Source: Rhizohabitans arisaemae (GTDB taxonomy: Bacteria; Actinomycetota; Actinomycetes; Streptosporangiales; Streptosporangiaceae). From it: a DNA stretch of 64,000 bases. Position numbers and translations under genes: made by a program. Within the stretch, counting starts at the first letter, position 1; each line of letters opens with the position of its first letter. Location: NCBI RefSeq assembly GCF_025996515.1, contig NZ_BLRH01000035.1, positions 372,001 to 436,000 of the forward strand, in the 5' to 3' direction. The notes under the pieces are model-generated. The model was not told the origin of the DNA. It did not search any database and saw only the letters and a program-made list of their open reading frames with translations. Shown here piece by piece: positions 20,449-28,789 of this stretch.

Positions 20449-20454
20449 GGCCGC

Positions 20455-20485
20455 AGTCAACAATCTGGAGTGCACTCCAGGTCAA
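20455..20485 (-). promoter_or_regulatory. MerR-type promoter of AKR copy 1
   Basis: Reading leftward: TTGACC (20485-20480), a 19-nt spacer holding the palindrome CTGGAGTGCACTCCAG (20465-20480, overlapping the -35), then TTGACT (20460-20455) and the ATG 6 nt later. The 19-nt spacer with a centred dyad is the hallmark of MerR-family activation. The transcript would be leaderless. Confidence 0.8.
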
Positions 20486-20550
20486 GCCGCGACCGCCGAC
20501 CCTTCTCCGGTACGGCGCCGACGCGCGTCGCCTGTGTGGCAGGGAACCTG

Positions 20551-20602
20551 GTGATCGTTGTGCTGTGCGTACCCGTTGTGGGTCGCAGAGCGCAACGATC
20601 AC
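20551..20602. repeat. 52-bp palindromic extragenic repeat, copy A
   Basis: Begins GTGATCGTTG and ends CAACGATCAC, perfect 10-nt outer arms with a variable GC-rich centre. The same 52-bp unit recurs at 20696 and 33980. Copies A and B also share about 45 nt of upstream flank, including TGTGGCAGGGAACCTG. Confidence 0.8.
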
Positions 20603-20695
20603 GCTGGAGTGGGTGTCGGTGGTTGTTCCGGGTTGAGTCGTGGTTGAGGGTCCGGTACGGCGTCGGCGCGCGTCGCCCGTGTGGCAGGGAACCTG

Positions 20696-20747
20696 GTGAT
20701 CGTTGCGGTGTGTGCGCCACCGGGGGGTCACACATCGCAGCGATCAT
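20696..20747. repeat. 52-bp palindromic extragenic repeat, copy B
   Basis: Starts GTGATCGTTG and ends CAGCGATCAT; the outer arms match at 8 of 10 positions, and an inner GTGTG/CACAC pair extends the stem. It is exactly the same length as copies A and C. Confidence 0.75.
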
Positions 20748-20768
20748 GCTTGGGAGGGCGTCGGAGCG

Positions 20769-20807
20769 TTGACCTGGAGTGCACTCCAGGTGCCAAGATG
20801 AGGGTCT
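20769..20807 (+). promoter_or_regulatory. MerR-type promoter of merR
   Basis: TTGACC at 20769-20774, a 19-nt spacer containing CTGGAGTGCACTCCAG (20774-20789), then CAAGAT at 20794-20799. The ATG at 20808 falls where transcription should begin, so the mRNA is probably leaderless. It indicates autoregulation. Confidence 0.8.
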
Positions 20808-21173
20808 ATGAGCCTCTATTCGCCGGGGGAGACTGCGGAAGAGACCGGGTTCAGTCTCGACACGCTGCGCTATTACGAGAAGATCGGCCTGCTGCCGCGG
20901 GTGCACCGGAACGCCTCCGGCCAGCGCCGGTTCAGCGATTCCGACCTGTACTGGCTGGCCCTGCTCCGGTGTCTTCGGGTCACCGGTATGCCGATCGCGG
21001 AGATGCTCACCTTCGCCGAGCTCACCCGCGACGGCGGCGACGACACCTTCGTCGAGCGCATGGCCCTGCTGAAAGCCCATGACCGCCGCATCGAATCCCA
21101 GATCGCCGAGATGCGGGAGAAGCAGCGCGCCATCCGCGAAAAGATCGCCTGGTACGAGGACAACATCCCGTAA
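20808..21173 (+). CDS. MerR-family regulator
   Basis: 121-residue MerR protein. The N-terminal winged HTH reads YSPGETAEETGFSLDTLRYYEKIGLLP, with the RFSDSDLYWLALLRCLRVTGMP second half. A dimerisation coiled coil ends KIAWYEDNIP. There are no metal-binding cysteines in the C-terminal part, so it belongs with the aldehyde/electrophile-type sensors (AdhR/NmlR-like) rather than metal sensors. It lies between two aldo/keto reductase genes, all three with the same operator, so they form one small regulon. Confidence 0.92.
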   Translation: MSLYSPGETAEETGFSLDTLRYYEKIGLLPRVHRNASGQRRFSDSDLYWLALLRCLRVTGMPIAEMLTFAELTRDGGDDTFVERMALLKAHDRRIESQIAEMREKQRAIREKIAWYEDNIP

Positions 21174-21275
21174 GCCCAGGTGAAGGCCACTCAGGCCCGA
21201 TGGCGCCCCCGCGGACATCGGCCTGAGCGCCTTTCCGCGATGGCCCGCTGCCATCCGGTCACCGGGCTGGCGTGC

Positions 21276-22250
21276 TCACGCCGGGGTGTCCATGCGCCGC
21301 CGCACCTCCTCGTCGAGCGTGAGGTCGAAGGCCTCCAGGGTCTGCTCCAGTTGCTCCACCCCGCTCACCCCCACGATCGGGATGATCGGCGGGTCGCCCC
21401 CGGCGAGCCAGGCCAGCACGAGCTGGTTCGGGGTCACCCCGAGCTCGGCGGACAGGTCGCGCAGTACGGCGAGACGCCGCGTGGTCCCCGGATGGTCGTA
21501 CACCTCGGCCAAGGGGCGGTCCGGACGGGTGTAGGAGCCGCTGATCAGCGATGTGTAGACCCAGAGGACCAGGTCGGGCTCGTGGCGTACGTAGTCGAGC
21601 GTCTCCTCGCCGACCTGCACATGCGCACTCTCCGGCAGCGTGGCCCCGGGGCGTGGGCGGATGTAGGAGTGCCGGAGCTGGAGGTTGGTGTAGCCGACCC
21701 GGCCCTGCGCCGCCGAGTAGGCCCGCGCCCGCTCGACCAGCCACGTCCGGTGGTTGCTCGCACCGAGCAGCTGTACCTTCCCTTCGTCGGTCAGCGCGTG
21801 GAAGGCGTCCAGCGTTTCGTGGAAGGGCACCCCGCGGTCCTCGATGTGCGCCCAGTAGACGTCGACGTGGTCGGTGCCCAGGCGGCGCAGGCTCCCTTCG
21901 ATGCCCTGCTTGATCGCGGTGGCCGAGAGCCCTTCCGCGGAGTCCAGCGTGCGGTCACCGGGGACGGTGGGGCGGGCGCCCACCTTGGTGCTCAAGACCA
22001 CCCGGTCCCGGGCTCCCCGGCTCGCCAGCCACTTCCCGACGACCGTCTCGCTCTCGTCCCCGGTCGCGCCCTCATGCCAGAACGCGTAGTTGTTCGAGGT
22101 GTCGATGAGCATCCCCCCGGCGTCGGCGAACCGGTCGAGGATCGCGAACGCGATCTTCTCCTCGATCAACGTCCCGAACGACATCGCCCCCAGCGCGAAC
22201 CTGCTCGCCGGGGAGGACGTCCGGCTGTTTCCCAATGTGATCTGCTGCAT
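21276..22250 (-). CDS. aldo/keto reductase, copy 2
   Basis: 324-residue paralogue of the reductase at 19474, equal in length and near-identical over most of the chain. Differences cluster in short patches, for example residues around VPFHETLDAFHALTDEGKVQ. The catalytic Asp/Tyr (DTSNNYAF), Lys (STKVGARP) and His (WAHIED) are retained. It has its own copy of the MerR-type promoter at 22257-22287. A duplication of gene plus promoter explains the pair. Confidence 0.9.
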   Translation of the reverse strand: MQQITLGNSRTSSPASRFALGAMSFGTLIEEKIAFAILDRFADAGGMLIDTSNNYAFWHEGATGDESETVVGKWLASRGARDRVVLSTKVGARPTVPGDRTLDSAEGLSATAIKQGIEGSLRRLGTDHVDVYWAHIEDRGVPFHETLDAFHALTDEGKVQLLGASNHRTWLVERARAYSAAQGRVGYTNLQLRHSYIRPRPGATLPESAHVQVGEETLDYVRHEPDLVLWVYTSLISGSYTRPDRPLAEVYDHPGTTRRLAVLRDLSAELGVTPNQLVLAWLAGGDPPIIPIVGVSGVEQLEQTLEAFDLTLDEEVRRRMDTPA

Positions 22251-22256
22251 GGGCCC

Positions 22257-22287
22257 AGCCAACAATCTGGAGTGCACTCCAGGTCAA
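22257..22287 (-). promoter_or_regulatory. MerR-type promoter of AKR copy 2
   Basis: Leftward TTGACC (22287-22282), a 19-nt spacer with CTGGAGTGCACTCCAG (22267-22282), and TTGGCT (22262-22257); the ATG is 6 nt further. It has the same geometry as the copy 1 promoter. Confidence 0.8.
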
Positions 22288-22348
22288 GCCCTTGCCGGAC
22301 CCCGTCCGGTACGCCGGTCGGCTTGGCCGGGCCGCGATCCCGCAGCCC

Positions 22349-22795
22349 TCAGAGCCGTACGGCGGGGGCGGGGTTGAGGGGGGACAACGCGGCGGAGAGG
22401 TCCGGGTGGGCGGTGAGGAAGTCGCGGGCGACGGGGTCGGTTTCGGCGAGCCAGGCCAGGTGCCGTACGGCGTGCGCGGCGACGTCGTCGAGGTGGATGC
22501 GGGCCGGGGAGGGGGACGTGGGGGTCTCGGCGTGCGCGGTGGACGTGTGGGGGACGGGGCGGCCGGGGAGGTCGGGCCGGGGGTCGGGGCACATCGCGTA
22601 GGTGAGGACGATGTGGCCGGCCGGGTCGTACCGCCAGCTGGTGGAGTGCAGAAGCGGGTCGCCCGACGGGCCGAGGCCGAGGGCCGCCTGGTCGGGGTGG
22701 GTGCCGGGGCGGAGCTCGGTCTGCTGCTGCCGGTAGGTGAGGGCTCCCGCGTCTACCCGGATGAACAGCACTTCCACCACTGGATGCGAACTCAT
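22349..22795 (-). CDS. conserved hypothetical protein
   Basis: 148-residue soluble protein of unknown function. The N-terminal part has a beta pattern (SSHPVVEVLFIRVDAGALTYRQQ), followed by TSWRYDPAGHIVLTYAMCPD. A Pro/Thr-rich linker and a C-terminal helix pair (DDVAAHAVRHLAWLAETDP) complete it. The coding bias is strong and the start ATG 22795 is clear. No catalytic motif was recognised. It is divergent from the NB-ARC/LuxR regulator. Confidence 0.7.
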   Translation of the reverse strand: MSSHPVVEVLFIRVDAGALTYRQQQTELRPGTHPDQAALGLGPSGDPLLHSTSWRYDPAGHIVLTYAMCPDPRPDLPGRPVPHTSTAHAETPTSPSPARIHLDDVAAHAVRHLAWLAETDPVARDFLTAHPDLSAALSPLNPAPAVRL

Positions 22796-22927
22796 TGCAG
22801 CAGCATTCTAGAGGCAGGAGTGATTTCCCTTCGGAACCTCCGCACAAAGTCGTCGACTTAACGACACAATCTGTCGACTGATGTCACACTTTCCGTGACG
22901 ATCGGACGAGGTACCCCCTAAGAGGCC

Positions 22928-25717
22928 ATGGCAGCCAACAACCTCCCGCTTGAGCCCAACGCCTTCGTCGGCCGTGGGCCTGATGTGGACGAACTCCTGC
23001 AGCTGGTGACGGTGTCCAGGATGGTGACGCTCTGCGGGACCGGAGGCATCGGGAAGAGCCGGCTCGCGCTCCGCGTCGCCACCCGGCTGACCGAGGGGTT
23101 CCCCGACGGCGTCTGGCTGGTCGAACTCGCCGGGCTCACCGGCACGGATTCGGTGACCGCGCAGCTCGCGGCCGTGCTGCACATCCGGGAGGAGGGCACC
23201 CGGCCCCTGGTGGAGACCGTCGTCGACGCGCTGGACGACCGGCACCTGCTGATCGTGCTGGACAACTGCGAATCCATGATCGACGAGTCCGCGCGGCTGG
23301 GGATCACGCTGCTCACCCGCTGCCCGCGGGTGTGGATCCTCACCACCAGCCGGGAGCCGCTCCGGGTACCGGGGGAGACGGTGTGGCGGGTGCCGCCCCT
23401 GGAGACGTCGGAGGACCTCACCCCGTCGCGGCTCCTCCGATCCGAGGCGGTACGGCTCTTCGCCGCCCGGGCCGCCGCGGCTCGCCCGGACTTCGAGGTG
23501 ACCGCGGAGAACGTGGTGGAGGTGGCCGGCCTCTGCCGGGCCCTCGACGGGATGCCGCTCGCGATCGAGCTCGCCGCGCCCATGATCCGGTTCCTGTCGG
23601 TGGATCAGATCGCCGCGCGGCTCCGCGACCGGTTTCAGCTGCTCGCCGGAGGCGACCGCGGTGCGCCCGAGCGGCAGCGGACGCTGCGGGCCACCGTCGA
23701 CTGGAGCCACGAGCTGCTCACCGAGGCGGAACGGGTGCTGCTCCGCCGCCTCACCGTGTTCACCGGCGGCTGGACGCTCACCCTGGCCGAGGGGGTGTGC
23801 TCCGGCGCGGGGGTCTGGCCGCAGGACGTACTCCGCCTCATGTCCGCGCTGGTCGACAAGTCGCTCGTGGTGGTGGACGGCGAGGCGGGGGGCGAGGCCC
23901 GCTACCGGATGCTGAACACCGTCCGGGAGTACGCGGCCGAGCGGCTCGCCGCCTCCGGCGAGGAGGACGGTCTGCGCAGGCGGCACCACGCCAGGCTCGC
24001 CGAGCTGGCGGAGCGGGTCAGCTGGGCGATCAGCCCGCGGGCCAAGCAGCCGTGGCCGGTCGTCCGCCGGCTCATCGAGGGGCTGGACGCGATGCGGACC
24101 AACGGGAACACGGTGCTCCGCCTGGCGCTCGCGGCCGGAGACCACGAGGCGGCGCTCCGGATCATCCTCGCCCTCCGCCTGCTCTACCTGGGCAGCGGCC
24201 GGTACACCGACATCGTCGACTGGCTCGACCGAGTGCTCGCCGACGCCGCGGCCGAGCTCCCGCCGGGGCTCCGCGCCCAGGCCGTGGTGTTCCGCGCCGA
24301 ACTCGCCCTCGCCCAGGGTGACACCGCGACGGCGCTGGCGTACGGCGAGACGGGCCTCGCCCTGTGCCGCGCGGCGGGGGAGCGGCTGGGGGTCGCCTCG
24401 GCCCTCATCCTCCTCGCGACGGTCGCTCCCCGAATGCGGGGCCCGGCGACGGGGGAGGTCCGCAGCGGTACGGACATCGAGTCGCGATCGGCGCCTCGGC
24501 GCGAGGTCGTCGAAGACCGGGATGGCTCCGGCGTCTCAGCCGAGAGCGGTGTGCGGACCTCGGTCGGGGGACGCGGCGGGGTCAGGCGCGATCCGCCGGT
24601 GGCCGGATCATCGGCCGGTACGGACGACGGGTCCGACCGCCGACCTCGGCACGAGGCCGCCTGCCGCGAATCGGGGACGGGTGCCGGGGTATCCGCGTCC
24701 GCCGAGGCGGGGCCCGATCCGCTGGCGGAGGCGATCGAGATCGCCCGTGAGCTGGACGACCCGCGGATCGAGGCGTTCGCGTACGAGGCGCGGGCCAGGC
24801 TCGCCTTGGCGGCGGGGCGGCTGCGGGAGGCGCGGGACGCGTACCGGACGGTTCTGGGGATCTCCGACCGGCTGGACAACCGGTGGGGGACGAGCCGCGG
24901 GCTGCTCGGGCTGGCCCGGGTGGCGGAGCGGCGGGGGGACTCAGGCGGTGCCCGGGCGCGCTACGAGCAGGCGCTGACCATGATCGACGGGCTGGATGCC
25001 CGCGCCGAGATCGTCAACTGTGTGGCGGGCCTGGGGCGGATCGACCTCGCCGAGGGGGCCTGCGACGCGGCGCGGCGCCGGTTCGCCGAGGCGCTCCGGC
25101 TGAGCCTCAACACCGGGCAGCGGACGGGCGTCGCCCGGCGGCTGGGGGAGTTCGCCCGGCTCGCCTCCCGGGAGGGGGACCATCGGCGGGCGGTACGGCT
25201 CGCCGCCGCCGCCGAGGCGCTCCGCGAGGCGGCGGGGGCCGGACGGGGCCTGAGGGCGGGGGCCGATCTCGATCTGCTGCTCGAACCGGCGCGGAAGGCG
25301 CTCGGGGGGCCGCTGGTCACGGTCCTCTGGGACTCCGGGAGTGGGATGACGTTGCGGGAGGCGGTCACCTTCGCACTGGACCCGTCGGCCGGGGACCATG
25401 CTGTGGCGGGGCCGGAGTACGGAGCACGCGGATCGGCGTCGCTTGAGCCGGCCCCGGTGGAGGCGGCCTCCGCGGACCGTCCGGCCGATCGGCGGCTGAA
25501 GCCCGACAGGTCCGGAAACATCCTGACGAGAAGGGAGCGAGAGGTCGTCGCCTTGATCGCCCGTGGGTTGAGCAACCGCGGCATCGCCGCCGAGCTCGTC
25601 ATCAGCCCCGCGACCGCCGCCCGGCACGTCGCCAACATCCTCGGCAAACTGGGGTTCGCCTCGCGGACCCAGGCCGCCGCCTGGGCGATCGAACGCGGGA
25701 TCTCCGATCGCGGTTGA
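22928..25717 (+). CDS. NB-ARC / LuxR-family transcriptional regulator
   Basis: 929-residue STAND-type regulator. An N-terminal NB-ARC ATPase has Walker A GTGGIGKS near residue 36, Walker B LLIVLDNCE near 105, and GMPLAIELA. A winged-helix and TPR-like region follows, and a C-terminal LuxR HTH ends the chain (LTRREREVVALIARGLSNRGIAAELV, residues about 860-885). Residues about 497-590 are an odd Gly/Arg/Ser/Asp-rich stretch breaking the TPR region. Such proteins switch secondary metabolism or efflux genes on in response to an unknown signal. The target is unknown. It has no SARP (BTAD) domain. Confidence 0.9.
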   Translation: MAANNLPLEPNAFVGRGPDVDELLQLVTVSRMVTLCGTGGIGKSRLALRVATRLTEGFPDGVWLVELAGLTGTDSVTAQLAAVLHIREEGTRPLVETVVDALDDRHLLIVLDNCESMIDESARLGITLLTRCPRVWILTTSREPLRVPGETVWRVPPLETSEDLTPSRLLRSEAVRLFAARAAAARPDFEVTAENVVEVAGLCRALDGMPLAIELAAPMIRFLSVDQIAARLRDRFQLLAGGDRGAPERQRTLRATVDWSHELLTEAERVLLRRLTVFTGGWTLTLAEGVCSGAGVWPQDVLRLMSALVDKSLVVVDGEAGGEARYRMLNTVREYAAERLAASGEEDGLRRRHHARLAELAERVSWAISPRAKQPWPVVRRLIEGLDAMRTNGNTVLRLALAAGDHEAALRIILALRLLYLGSGRYTDIVDWLDRVLADAAAELPPGLRAQAVVFRAELALAQGDTATALAYGETGLALCRAAGERLGVASALILLATVAPRMRGPATGEVRSGTDIESRSAPRREVVEDRDGSGVSAESGVRTSVGGRGGVRRDPPVAGSSAGTDDGSDRRPRHEAACRESGTGAGVSASAEAGPDPLAEAIEIARELDDPRIEAFAYEARARLALAAGRLREARDAYRTVLGISDRLDNRWGTSRGLLGLARVAERRGDSGGARARYEQALTMIDGLDARAEIVNCVAGLGRIDLAEGACDAARRRFAEALRLSLNTGQRTGVARRLGEFARLASREGDHRRAVRLAAAAEALREAAGAGRGLRAGADLDLLLEPARKALGGPLVTVLWDSGSGMTLREAVTFALDPSAGDHAVAGPEYGARGSASLEPAPVEAASADRPADRRLKPDRSGNILTRREREVVALIARGLSNRGIAAELVISPATAARHVANILGKLGFASRTQAAAWAIERGISDRG

Positions 25718-25780
25718 TCGGCGATCTACACATGTGCAGGGTGGCGGAATGCACCGGTGAATGGGTGATTCAGGGCATGT

Positions 25781-25849
25781 GCCCGGGTGGTCCCGGGCCT
25801 AGTTTGGAGCGTGTGCTCAGCCGTCCACCCCCTGGGCCGCCAGGGGTGG
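25781..25849. terminator. two hairpins after the LuxR gene
   Basis: GCCCGGG (25781-25787) pairs with CCCGGGC (25792-25798). CCCCTGG (25829-25835) pairs with CCAGGGG (25840-25846), with CCAC/GTGG extending the stem. They lie 64-130 nt beyond the LuxR stop. Confidence 0.5.
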
Positions 25850-26197
25850 TTGCCGCGTACAACGGCTGATCATGCACGTTGCGTGCCCCGCGGGAAAGCC
25901 GGACGTCACCTCGGAGGGGGGGTGGCCGAAGGCGCGGGGTACGCGGCGGCGGGTCCGGGTCGCGCAGGACCCGGGCCCGCACCCACGGGCCCGGACGGTG
26001 TTTCAGCGAGGCCACCGGGCCGGTCCGGGAGACGACGCGCCGGCGCGCTCCGCGGACCGGAAGGACACCGGCCCAGGCATGACACGACGACCCGGCCGAT
26101 GCCCTGATTCCTCATGGACACGACCCTCGCCCGGATACATCGGTACCTACATGGTTCTGCGCATGCGCCGCCCCCGCGGCGCCCGTACAGTCCGGGC
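25850..26197. other. no convincing gene
   Basis: Arg/Pro-rich open frames occur but lack a ribosome site or recognisable domain. TACAGT at 26186-26191 lies 6 nt before the next ATG and may be its -10 box. Confidence 0.45.
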
Positions 26198-27037
26198 ATG
26201 ACATCCGGGGCGCGGGGCTGTCCGGCGAGTGGCGCGGTGCTCGGCCGGGCGTACGAGCTGGGCGATCGGCCCGCTCTCATCGAGATCGGCGGCGGTGGCG
26301 TCCTCGGCGGCCGGACGCTCGCCACGACCGTCGTCCGCGCGGCCTCCGGGCTCCTGCGGTGCGGTGTCTTCCCCGGCTACACCGCGGGTGTGTACGTCGA
26401 CACGGTGACCGCGCACCTCCTCGCGACCTGGCCGGTCCTGGCGGCCGGAGGCACCGCCGCGACGCTTCCCGCCGCGGCCCCCGCCGAGTGGCTCACCCGG
26501 CGGCTGACCCGGTGCGACGCCCGAATGCTGATCACGACCCCGCGGCTCGCCGCCACGGCGCTCCGGCTGGCCGACCGTTCCCGGGTCCGCCGGGTGGTCG
26601 TGATCGGCTCGGACCCGGTCCCCGAGACCTGCGCCTACGCCGAACTGCTCACCGGGCCCGGCGAACCGGCCGTCCCCGGCCCCGGGTCCGTACCGCTCCG
26701 CGATCCGGCGGCGCACCCGGCCCTGCTCACCGTGGAGGGCCCGCTCAGCCGTGCGGAGCTGGTCGCCGGCGGCCCGGCATCCGGGTTCGCGCTCGGGGAG
26801 CTCGGGGAGAAGGACGTGCTCCTGGCGACGTGGCCGCTGGACGGCGGCGCCGCCGTCACCGCGCTGCTGACCGCGGCGCTGACCCGTGGCACCCTGATCG
26901 TCGCCGCTCCGGGCCTGCCCGCCGCGAAGCTCCCCGGCGCGCTCCACGACCACGGCGTGACCGTTGCCGCGCTCACCGAACCGATCCCCGCCGAGCACTC
27001 CCGCCCCGGCCTTCGGACCCTGCTCCGACCTCGGTGA
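26198..27037 (+). CDS. degenerate AMP-binding-like protein
   Basis: 280-residue protein resembling the N-terminal half of acyl-CoA synthetases/adenylation enzymes (AGVYVDTVTAHLLATWPVLAAGGTAA, then ARMLITTPRLAATALR). It lacks the P-loop core motif TSGTTGxPK, the later adenylation motifs and the small C-terminal domain, which in active enzymes bring the length to about 500. It is therefore probably non-catalytic or decaying. ATG 26198 sits 6 nt after TACAGT and is probably leaderless. No partner gene reveals its job. Confidence 0.65.
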   Translation: MTSGARGCPASGAVLGRAYELGDRPALIEIGGGGVLGGRTLATTVVRAASGLLRCGVFPGYTAGVYVDTVTAHLLATWPVLAAGGTAATLPAAAPAEWLTRRLTRCDARMLITTPRLAATALRLADRSRVRRVVVIGSDPVPETCAYAELLTGPGEPAVPGPGSVPLRDPAAHPALLTVEGPLSRAELVAGGPASGFALGELGEKDVLLATWPLDGGAAVTALLTAALTRGTLIVAAPGLPAAKLPGALHDHGVTVAALTEPIPAEHSRPGLRTLLRPR

Positions 27038-27074
27038 TCCGGTACGGCCTACGGCCGCGAAGGCCCGTACCGGA
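27038..27074. terminator. bidirectional hairpin terminator
   Basis: TCCGGTACGG at 27038-27047 pairs with CCGTACCGGA at 27065-27074, filling the gap between two convergent stops. Confidence 0.7.
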
Positions 27075-27078
27075 CGGG

Positions 27079-27588
27079 TCAGGCCAGGGCCTGCGCGGCG
27101 AGGGGGCGCAGTTCGTCGGCGTAGCTGACCGAGACGCGGCGCATCACCCCGTCGTCGCCGATGGAGTACTGGCCGAGCCGCCAGAGCGGGGGCGAGTACG
27201 CGTGGATGGAGACGGTGCCGTCGACGCGTCCGCTGAGCCGGTGGATGTGGTCCGGGCCGAACGAGAAGGACTCCCCGGCGGGCACCACGGTCTCCACGTG
27301 ATCGCCGCCGATCCTGGGGTTGCACTCGGTGAGCGACCCCGAGACGACCTTCACCGCGCCGGAGGAGGTGTCGTGGTCGTGCCAGCCGGTGTCGTCCTCG
27401 GGGCGCCAGCAGAGCAGCCAGACGTCCACGTGGGCGTCCCGGTAGAGCGAGGCGTAGTGGCGGCCGTCGCCGTCGGCGTTGAACGCGACGTGGTGCGCCC
27501 AGAGGTCGGGCTGCGCCGCCAGGTCTTCGACGAGCGTGCGTAACTCGCGTCGGTGCAGTTCCCTGGCGGGAAGCGTGTCCCAGCTCAT
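27079..27588 (-). CDS. cysteine dioxygenase-family cupin
   Basis: 169-residue cupin of the cysteine dioxygenase type, which oxidises cysteine to cysteine sulfinate with non-heme iron. The iron-binding cupin motifs are visible: WHDHDTSSGAV (two His, HxH) and the later DHIHRLSG His. Length fits bacterial CDO-like enzymes (about 165-200). Its ATG overlaps the amidohydrolase stop (ATGA), so the two genes are coupled and probably controlled by the LacI-type boxes at 28790-28840. Related thiol dioxygenases acting on 3-mercaptopropionate cannot be excluded. Confidence 0.82.
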   Translation of the reverse strand: MSWDTLPARELHRRELRTLVEDLAAQPDLWAHHVAFNADGDGRHYASLYRDAHVDVWLLCWRPEDDTGWHDHDTSSGAVKVVSGSLTECNPRIGGDHVETVVPAGESFSFGPDHIHRLSGRVDGTVSIHAYSPPLWRLGQYSIGDDGVMRRVSVSYADELRPLAAQALA

Positions 27589-28745
27589 GATGGTGTTCCT
27601 CTCCGCGTGAGCAGCCGGGCCGGATTGTTCACTCGCAGGGCGTGCCCGGCGGCTTCGCCGAGACCGTGCCCGTGGCCGAGTTCGAGCGGGGAGGCGTAGG
27701 GGCGGTCGGAGCCGTTGACGATCACGTCGATGCCGAGGACCCGGATCGCCGCGTCGACCGCGCGGGGCCCGTACGAGGAGGTTTCGAGGTAGACGCCGCC
27801 GTCCACGACGCCGCGCGGATCGCCGCCGCGGGCGCCGAGCCGTTCCTCGTGCAGGGGCGCGAGCCCGGCGAGCAGGGCGAAGCACACCCGGAGCCGGGGG
27901 TGGCGGGGCCGGCCGTAGGCGTGGAAGGCGAACCAGGCCGCGTGCATCTGCTGGACGTACGGCACCATCGCGGCCCACCACACCGGTGTGCCGGTCTGGG
28001 GGGAGTCGTCCGGCTTGCCGCCGGTTTCGACGGCGCGGTACGGCGCGCGGCCCCGGCGGGGATCGGGAACCGGCGTGCCGCCCGTACCCGCGTCCGCGTA
28101 GTGGAGGCCGTAGAGGCTGGGTGACTGCCTGTGTTCCGGGCTTTCGCGGTTGGCCACGCCGTCGGGGCTCAGGCCGGTGTTTGGCAATGCCACCCCGCCT
28201 TCTCCCGATAAATCGGGATTCTTCGGCAGGCGCGGCGCACGAACCGGTCCGGGGTGCACGAAAAGCGGCAGGTCGCGGGCTTCCAGGAGGCCGAGGAGGG
28301 GGGCGCAGTGGGCGTACCCGGCGTCGTCGGCGAGCGCGGTGGCCGGGAGCTGGAGCCCGGCGAAGCCCTGGTCGAGCCGGTCGGCGAGCCCGGGTGCGTC
28401 GATCTCGCGGAGCCCGGCGGCGGCCCAGGCGCCGAACGGGGCGCCGAGTCCGGCGGCGTCGTCGTGGTAGGCGGCAAGGAGCGGCGCCGCCTCCTCGGGC
28501 GGGAGGTACTCGATCCCGAGCGGGCTGGAGAGGGAGATCAGCGCGCGGTCGACCCCGTCGGCCCGGACCAGGGCGGCCCGCCGGTCCGGGTCGTGGGCGA
28601 CGGGGTCGAGGTCGCTCGGGGGTTCGCCGTCGAGGTGGAGGGTCCAGCCGTCGAGCCTGGGGGGCCTCCTGCGGCGGCGCAGCGCGGCGACGAAGGACTC
28701 CGTCCACAGATGCTGATGGACGTCGACCCCACCCCCGCTCACCAC
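27585..28745 (-). CDS. amidohydrolase (metal-dependent, TIM barrel)
   Basis: 386-residue amidohydrolase-2 family protein, of the type that hydrolyses or decarboxylates small ring or amide substrates. Visible are the N-terminal metal motif VDVHQHLW, the later FVHPGP, an internal HAAWFAFHAYGR segment, and the C-terminal NGSDRPYASP with the catalytic Asp. Between VHPGP and VWWAAMV lies an unusual Pro/Gly/Ser-rich insertion of about 80 residues (27990-28240) that looks unlike the family. GTG start at 28745. First gene of an operon with the thiol dioxygenase. Confidence 0.78.
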   Translation of the reverse strand: MVSGGGVDVHQHLWTESFVAALRRRRRPPRLDGWTLHLDGEPPSDLDPVAHDPDRRAALVRADGVDRALISLSSPLGIEYLPPEEAAPLLAAYHDDAAGLGAPFGAWAAAGLREIDAPGLADRLDQGFAGLQLPATALADDAGYAHCAPLLGLLEARDLPLFVHPGPVRAPRLPKNPDLSGEGGVALPNTGLSPDGVANRESPEHRQSPSLYGLHYADAGTGGTPVPDPRRGRAPYRAVETGGKPDDSPQTGTPVWWAAMVPYVQQMHAAWFAFHAYGRPRHPRLRVCFALLAGLAPLHEERLGARGGDPRGVVDGGVYLETSSYGPRAVDAAIRVLGIDVIVNGSDRPYASPLELGHGHGLGEAAGHALRVNNPARLLTRRGTPS

Positions 28746-28789
28746 GTCATCTCCCTGTTCCTAAGCTTGTTTTGGCTGGTCAAGTTAGG

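Noticed and set aside
22852-22879. GTCGACT repeated 21 bp apart before the LuxR gene
   Set aside because: Only a 7-mer, itself nearly palindromic and common in GC-rich DNA; not enough to call an operator.
22928-25717. The LuxR gene as the SARP that activates the 46.8-51.3 kb promoters
   Set aside because: It has a C-terminal LuxR HTH and no BTAD/OmpR-type DNA-binding N-terminus, so it is not a SARP.
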